6,192 nucleotides of DNA from positions 1 to 6,192 of the forward strand of contig CABUVB010000111.1 of the NCBI GenBank assembly GCA_902494815.1, given 5' to 3'. The stretch is from an uncultured Collinsella sp. GTDB lineage: Bacteria; Actinomycetota; Coriobacteriia; Coriobacteriales; Coriobacteriaceae. The translations under genes and the position numbers were made by a program. How positions within the stretch are numbered: position 1 is the stretch's first letter; each line of letters opens with the position of its first letter. Below, one piece after another: positions 5,967-6,192 of the stretch. The notes beneath the pieces are model-generated. The model was given only the letters and a program-made list of their open reading frames with translations. It searched no databases and was not told the origin of the DNA.

Positions 5967-5979
5967 TCTCCTAAGGAGA
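5967..5979 (+). promoter_or_regulatory. Kinase ribosome binding site embedded in a small palindrome
   Basis: AAGGAG (5973-5978) lies six bases before the ATG at 5985 and fixes the kinase start. The same bases form the right arm of an inverted repeat: TCTCCT (5967-5972), a single A, then AGGAGA (5974-5979). As RNA this could form a 5-bp hairpin with loop TAA that hides the ribosome site; as DNA it could be a protein-binding dyad. The ribosome-site role is well supported, the rest is inference. Confidence 0.7.
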
Positions 5980-5984
5980 GCGAC

Positions 5985-6192
5985 ATGGAGAACAAGTACG
6001 TCTGCTCTGTCGATATCGGCGGAACTAAGATCGCGACTGCCATCATGGAGTACCCGGCTGACGGCAGCGTGCCCCATCCCGTTTTTGAGGCCGAGGTTCT
6101 CACCGAGGCCCAAGAGGGCGGCGAGGCCGTCTTCCAGCGTATCGAGGCGTCCATCAAGGCCGCTCTTGAGGCGAATCCCGATGTCGAGGTCC
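5985..6192 (+). CDS. ROK-family sugar kinase, N-terminal part (NanK-like candidate)
   Basis: The frame opens with ATG at 5985 and runs off the end of the window after 69 codons. Residues 9-16 read VDIGGTKI, the N-terminal phosphate-binding motif of the ASKHA/ROK kinase superfamily, in which Asp10 begins the DxGGT loop. ROK kinases phosphorylate cytoplasmic sugars using ATP. The short N-terminus, with no helix-turn-helix domain before the motif, points to a kinase and not a ROK repressor. After a NanA-like aldolase the natural candidate is N-acetylmannosamine kinase, but glucokinase or another hexose kinase cannot be excluded because the sugar-specificity motifs lie beyond the window. The ribosome site AAGGAG (5973-5978) is well spaced. 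A 171-bp gap with two hairpins separates it from the aldolase, so its expression may be reduced or separately controlled. Confidence 0.85.
   Translation, partial: MENKYVCSVDIGGTKIATAIMEYPADGSVPHPVFEAEVLTEAQEGGEAVFQRIEASIKAALEANPDVEV

Overview
The window looks like part of a sialic-acid (or related acidic sugar) uptake and catabolism operon from a high-GC Gram-positive gut bacterium, most likely a Coriobacteriia member such as Collinsella. This placement is an inference from the high GC content, the strong C-ending codon preference, the AAGGAG/GGAGG ribosome binding sites and the protein style. No marker gene is present. All genes are on the + strand.

Layout. 1-75 is the 3' end of a DppB-type permease. 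79-2094 encodes an unusual 671-residue protein in which a DppC-type permease is fused to a DppD-type ATPase. 2095-2922 encodes a second, short DppF-type ATPase. Together these are the membrane and energising parts of a peptide/nickel-family (Dpp/Opp) ABC importer; its binding protein is presumably upstream of the window. After 80 bp, 3003-3980 encodes an intact CE7/AXE1-family carbohydrate esterase. It overlaps 3973-4824, a diverged relative of the same fold in which the catalytic serine position reads glycine, so it is a probable pseudo-esterase. After 68 bp, 4893-5813 encodes a DHDPS/N-acetylneuraminate-lyase family aldolase that starts at GTG. A 171-bp gap with a long imperfect inverted repeat and a smaller GC-rich hairpin precedes 5985-6192, the start of a ROK-family sugar kinase cut off by the window end.

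How the genes may work together (inference). The ABC transporter imports an acylated sugar acid. The cytoplasmic esterase removes O-acetyl groups, the aldolase cleaves the sugar acid to pyruvate and an amino sugar, and the ROK kinase phosphorylates the amino sugar. For sialic acid this is the NanA/NanK route, with de-O-acetylation as an accessory step. The aldolase keeps the family's catalytic Tyr and Lys, but its substrate pocket is not a textbook match to E. coli NanA or to DapA, so sialic acid as substrate is likely but not proven.

Most worth a second look: the tandem active/inactive esterase pair; the loss of the conserved cysteines in the C-terminal tail of the fused ATPase; the atypical aldolase pocket; and the long inverted repeat between the aldolase and kinase genes.
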